NCBI RefSeq assembly: GCF_010974945.1
Contig: NZ_JAAIVB010000026.1
Span: forward strand, 1-64,000
Length of the DNA stretch: 64,000 nt
Source of the DNA: Noviherbaspirillum galbum
Lineage (GTDB): Bacteria; Pseudomonadota; Gammaproteobacteria; Burkholderiales; Burkholderiaceae_D
Reading direction: 5' to 3'
Below are positions 60,776 through 64,000 of this stretch, one piece after another. Under the pieces are notes generated by a model. It worked only from the letters and a program-made list of their open reading frames with translations. It searched no databases and was not told the origin of the DNA. Numbering within the stretch: the first letter of the stretch is position 1; each line of letters begins with the position of its first letter. The translations under genes and the position numbers were made by a program.

Positions 60776-62794
60776 GTGGAAAGCATTGGAGACAAACTGC
60801 TCGTGGCAACGGGCACCCAGCGCAACGTTGCGGGGGCAATAGGCATGGATTCTGCTGTCATGCAGCGGACCATGGTAGAAAAATCACACGAGCGCTCGGC
60901 CTCCTACGGCCTCGATGCCAAAGACAATCCCGATTTCTGTCCGATGAACCACGCCGACCTCACGGTGGTCATCGAGCAAAACCGGCTGCTGCACGCCTAT
61001 GCCCTGCCGGTCATGGAAAACCTCTACGAGCAGATCGTCAACACCAACAACATGGTGATCCTGACCGACGCGCAGGGGGTGATCATGCACACCCTGGGCG
61101 ACGACGATTTCCTGGAGAAGGCCAACCGCGTCGCGCTGACGCGCGGCGTCACCTGGTCGGAGCAGCGCCGCGGCACCAACGCGATCGGCACCGCCATCGC
61201 GGATGCCACGCCCACGCTCGTCCATGCGGATGAACATTACCTGCGCGCGAACCATATCCTCACCTGCTCCGCCGCGCCGATCTTCAACCCGTCGGGCAAG
61301 GTGATCGGCGTGCTCGACGTAACGGGCGACTGCAACAGCTTTCACCGGCACACGATGGCGCTGGTGCGCATGTCGGCGCAGATGATCGAGAACCAGCTGT
61401 TCGCGGCATCCTGCGAAGACGGCATCACCCTGCACTTCCATACCCGGCCCGAATTCATCGGCACGCTCATGGAGGGCATCGTCACCTTCACGCCGGGCGG
61501 ACGCTTCATGGCGGCCAACCGCAGCGCGATGTTCCAGATCGGCCTGCCGCCGCAGGCACTGTTCACGCATACCCTGAATTCGCTGTTCGGCATGGGCGTC
61601 TCCGCCTTGTACGATCATTACCGCACGGCGGCGCCGCAAGTGCTGCAGATGTGCCTGCCCAGCGGCGTCAAAATCTACGCACGGGCGTCGATACGCCTGA
61701 GCAACAAGCTGGTCGCCGGTGCCGAACTGGCGTTCGTTCCCCCCGCCAACGCGCAGGCACAGCATTCCGCGCGCCAGGACGCCGACTCGCAGCGGCTGTC
61801 CAGCCTGCGTTACCTGAATACCGGCGATCCGCAGGTGGCCGCAGTGATCGGAAAGCTCACCAAGGTCATCGGGCGGGACATTCCCATCCTCATCAACGGC
61901 GAGACCGGCACCGGCAAGGAATTGCTGGCGCAGGCCATCCACAACGACTCGCCGCGTGCCGGCGGTCCGTTCGTTGCCGTCAATTGCGCATCCATTCCGG
62001 AAACGCTCATCGAATCCGAATTGTTCGGCTATGAGGATGGCGCGTTCACCGGCGCGCGCAAGAAAGGCAGCGTCGGCAAGATCCTGCATGCGAATGGCGG
62101 CACCCTCTTCCTCGACGAAATCGGCGACATGCCTCTCAACCTGCAGGCACGCCTTCTCCGCGTGCTGCAGGAACGCATGGTCACGCCGCTCGGCAGTGCC
62201 AAGTCGATCCCGGTGAACGTGTCGCTGATCTGCGCCACGCACCGCAACCTGCGCGACATGATCTCGCGCGGCGAATTCCGCGAAGACCTGTACTACCGCC
62301 TCAACGGCCTCGTGGTCAAGCTGCCGCCGGTGAGGGAGCGAACCGATTTCGAGACCGTCGTCGCCAAGCTGCTCGCCGCCGAGAACGGCGGGCGGCGATT
62401 CACCATCGCGCCGGACGTGATGGCGCTCTTCCTGCGCTACAACTGGCCGGGAAACTTCCGCCAGCTCACCAACCTGTTGCGCACGGCCATGGTCATGACG
62501 GACGAGGACAACGAAATCCGGATGGAACACCTGCCCGAAGACTTCCTCGACGACATGCGCCAGATGGCGGCATCGGCGCCTGCCGAGCCGACGCCGCCGG
62601 CCGCAACGACAGCCTTGCCGGCATTCGCACCTGCCGCCGCGCCGGCAGCCATGCCGGGGGGCACGCTCGAAGACGCCGAACTGATGCTGATCCAGCGCAC
62701 GCTGCAGTCGCACGGAGGCAATGTGTCGGCCGCCGCGCGCGTCCTTGGCATTTCGCGAAACACCATCTACCGCAAGCTGCAGGGCCAGCAGTGA
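60776..62794 (+). CDS. sigma-54-dependent Fis-family activator (AcoR-like)
   Basis: A 672-residue enhancer-binding protein. It has an N-terminal GAF-like sensor (about 60-200), a PAS-like part (about 210-330), and an AAA+ domain with Walker A GETGTGKE (near 376), the sigma-54 contact loop GAFTGA (near 422) and GGTLFLDEIGDMPL. A C-terminal Fis-type helix-turn-helix (GNVSAAARVLGISRNTIYRK) follows an Ala/Pro linker. The GTG at 60776 follows GAGGAGAG; the open frame extends to 60695. The AcoR group often controls alcohol, acetoin or aromatic use; the target genes are not in the window. Confidence 0.93.
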   Translation: MESIGDKLLVATGTQRNVAGAIGMDSAVMQRTMVEKSHERSASYGLDAKDNPDFCPMNHADLTVVIEQNRLLHAYALPVMENLYEQIVNTNNMVILTDAQGVIMHTLGDDDFLEKANRVALTRGVTWSEQRRGTNAIGTAIADATPTLVHADEHYLRANHILTCSAAPIFNPSGKVIGVLDVTGDCNSFHRHTMALVRMSAQMIENQLFAASCEDGITLHFHTRPEFIGTLMEGIVTFTPGGRFMAANRSAMFQIGLPPQALFTHTLNSLFGMGVSALYDHYRTAAPQVLQMCLPSGVKIYARASIRLSNKLVAGAELAFVPPANAQAQHSARQDADSQRLSSLRYLNTGDPQVAAVIGKLTKVIGRDIPILINGETGTGKELLAQAIHNDSPRAGGPFVAVNCASIPETLIESELFGYEDGAFTGARKKGSVGKILHANGGTLFLDEIGDMPLNLQARLLRVLQERMVTPLGSAKSIPVNVSLICATHRNLRDMISRGEFREDLYYRLNGLVVKLPPVRERTDFETVVAKLLAAENGGRRFTIAPDVMALFLRYNWPGNFRQLTNLLRTAMVMTDEDNEIRMEHLPEDFLDDMRQMAASAPAEPTPPAATTALPAFAPAAAPAAMPGGTLEDAELMLIQRTLQSHGGNVSAAARVLGISRNTIYRKLQGQQ

Positions 62795-62881
62795 AAGCAA
62801 CCTGCGCCGGCTGATCCCCATCATCCCCGGCGCGGCACCTGCAAGTCCGGATGGCGTGCAAGCCATCCGGCATCTCCGCCG

Positions 62882-64000
62882 TCAATTCCCGAAGGTGTAG
62901 CGCGCGCCGATCCACGCCGTCCTCGGCGCGCCCGGCGCATGGAAGGTCGAGCTGACCAGGGTGGCATTGTCTCCGCTGCCTGAGAACGGCCGCGCGATGA
63001 AGCTGCCGCTGCCCGTGAATCCGGCAACGCCAAGCTGCGCGGCGGTCGAATACTGCCGGTCCAGCAGGTTGTTCACCTGGGCAAAGAAGGTCCATGCCGT
63101 GTTCGCCCGATATTTGGCGCCGAGATCGAAGATAGCGTAGCCGGGCGACCGTCCCGAACCAAGGAAGACCTTGCCATCAGGCTGATGTGCGCCGTTCTCG
63201 TTCCCGCGGGCATTCGATCCCGACACGGCAAGCATGCCGAGTTCCCATTGCCATGCGGACGACGCCTGCCAGGTTGCCCGGGCCTTGAACAGGTGGGAAG
63301 GAATGAGCGGCAGCCGGTCTCCCGGCCGAATCGCTATCCTGCCGTCCGCATCCTTGCTGCTGTTCGCGCTGCCATTGAGCAGTTCGTTGCTCTGGAAGGT
63401 CGCATCCAGGTAGGTATAGTTCGCCGACAGGCCGACCGGCCCGACGTCTCCTTCCCAGCCGAGTTCAAGGCCCTGGCGGCGTGTCCTGCCGACGTTGCGG
63501 AAGTAGCCGAAGCCGGCGGCATTGTCGGCGACGAACAAGATGTCGTCGATGTTGTCGGCGCGGAAGAGGCCCGCATTCCAGCGCATCTTCCCGCCGAGCC
63601 TGCCGCGCATGCCCGCTTCCCATGTCTTGGTAACGACCTGCTTGAGAGGCGGATCGCCGGCCATGGCGTTCGGCAGCTTGCACGGGTTGTCCGGATCGGC
63701 GCATCCCAGTTCTATCGCGGTCGGCGTGCGGCTGCCTTCGTTATAGCCGAGGTAGAGGTTCACCGCAGGCGACAGCGTCCATGTCGCGCCCGCGGCGGGA
63801 TTGAAGCGGCCGAAGCGATGATCGCCATCAAGCGAACCCTTGCCGCCGCCGGGATGGATCTGGTCGGCGTTGCGGATGGCCGTGCGGTTGTAGCGCCCGG
63901 ACAAGGTCAGCTGCAGCGCATCGCCGACATGCAGGGTGTCGGAGGCGTACAGGCTCCATGTGCGCGTACGACCGATGAGGTCGACGCGGGAATCGACCGG
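62882..64000 (-). CDS. TonB-dependent outer-membrane receptor, C-terminal part
   Basis: The reading frame stays open to the window edge, so only the last 372 or so residues are seen. Typical beta-barrel strands occur: [55 protein letters not shown], and a closing [11 protein letters not shown] with aromatic end residues. A TPTAIEL-type plug-facing motif and a [11 protein letters not shown] loop with two Cys are present, the latter seen in several receptors near extracellular loop 7. Ligand unknown. The N-terminal plug and TonB box are off the window. It converges with the sigma-54 activator. Confidence 0.92.
   Translation of the reverse strand, partial: PVDSRVDLIGRTRTWSLYASDTLHVGDALQLTLSGRYNRTAIRNADQIHPGGGKGSLDGDHRFGRFNPAAGATWTLSPAVNLYLGYNEGSRTPTAIELGCADPDNPCKLPNAMAGDPPLKQVVTKTWEAGMRGRLGGKMRWNAGLFRADNIDDILFVADNAAGFGYFRNVGRTRRQGLELGWEGDVGPVGLSANYTYLDATFQSNELLNGSANSSKDADGRIAIRPGDRLPLIPSHLFKARATWQASSAWQWELGMLAVSGSNARGNENGAHQPDGKVFLGSGRSPGYAIFDLGAKYRANTAWTFFAQVNNLLDRQYSTAAQLGVAGFTGSGSFIARPFSGSGDNATLVSSTFHAPGAPRTAWIGARYTFGN

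Noticed and set aside
60884-62866. Minus-strand open frame of 660 codons opposite the sigma-54 activator
   Set aside because: Antisense shadow; the plus-strand product has Walker A, GAFTGA and Fis motifs.

Overview
The window is GC-rich, densely coded chromosome from a Gram-negative bacterium. Gene content points to a betaproteobacterium of the order Burkholderiales, perhaps Oxalobacteraceae: a Tad pilus locus, a CzcE-like protein, an RND pump, an AcoR-type sigma-54 activator, a DUF1800/DUF1501 pair and a TonB-dependent receptor. The taxonomy is inferred from gene families only. I found no rRNA, tRNA, CRISPR array, transposase, integrase or phage genes.

Layout. 281-5838: TPR protein, folE, a soluble histidine kinase, a glycine-zipper envelope protein, a small unknown protein, a short-chain dehydrogenase and a HAD hydrolase. 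6082-10476: RND efflux adaptor and pump. 10663-13610: a large orphan protein with a kinase-like catalytic core, overlapping by 4 bases a second orphan; this is the least explained pair in the window. 13763-20756: lipase-like hydrolase, AI-2E family transporter, oligopeptidase A, then uracil salvage (upp facing a uracil permease). 21005-28199: 3-hydroxyisobutyrate dehydrogenase-like enzyme, secreted esterase, acetyltransferase, potassium channel, TonB-like protein, CzcE-like lipoprotein, DMT exporter, and a radical SAM protein behind an exact LexA (SOS) box.

28425-48319 is a surface-attachment island. A membrane GGDEF/EAL protein precedes an apparently co-directional Tad (Flp) pilus locus: small pilin-like gene, prepilin peptidase, RcpC/CpaB, secretin RcpA/CpaC, small lipoprotein, two tandem flp genes, TadG-like, two TadE-like, TadZ, TadA, TadB and TadC. 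Facing it is a sensor kinase/NarL-type regulator operon with a good FNR-type box upstream, then a second GGDEF/EAL protein. Together these suggest pilus control by cyclic-di-GMP and perhaps oxygen, but the link rests on proximity.

48632-64000: AraC regulator divergent from an NmrA-type oxidoreductase, a fused osmolyte ABC permease/binding protein without a nearby ATPase, a small Ala/Pro-rich exported protein, an M16 peptidase translationally coupled to a beta-carbonic anhydrase, a DUF2383 protein, a heavy-metal-associated-fold protein lacking its CxxC, the DUF1800/DUF1501 pair, a sigma-54 activator, and the C-terminal part of a TonB-dependent receptor that runs off the window end.
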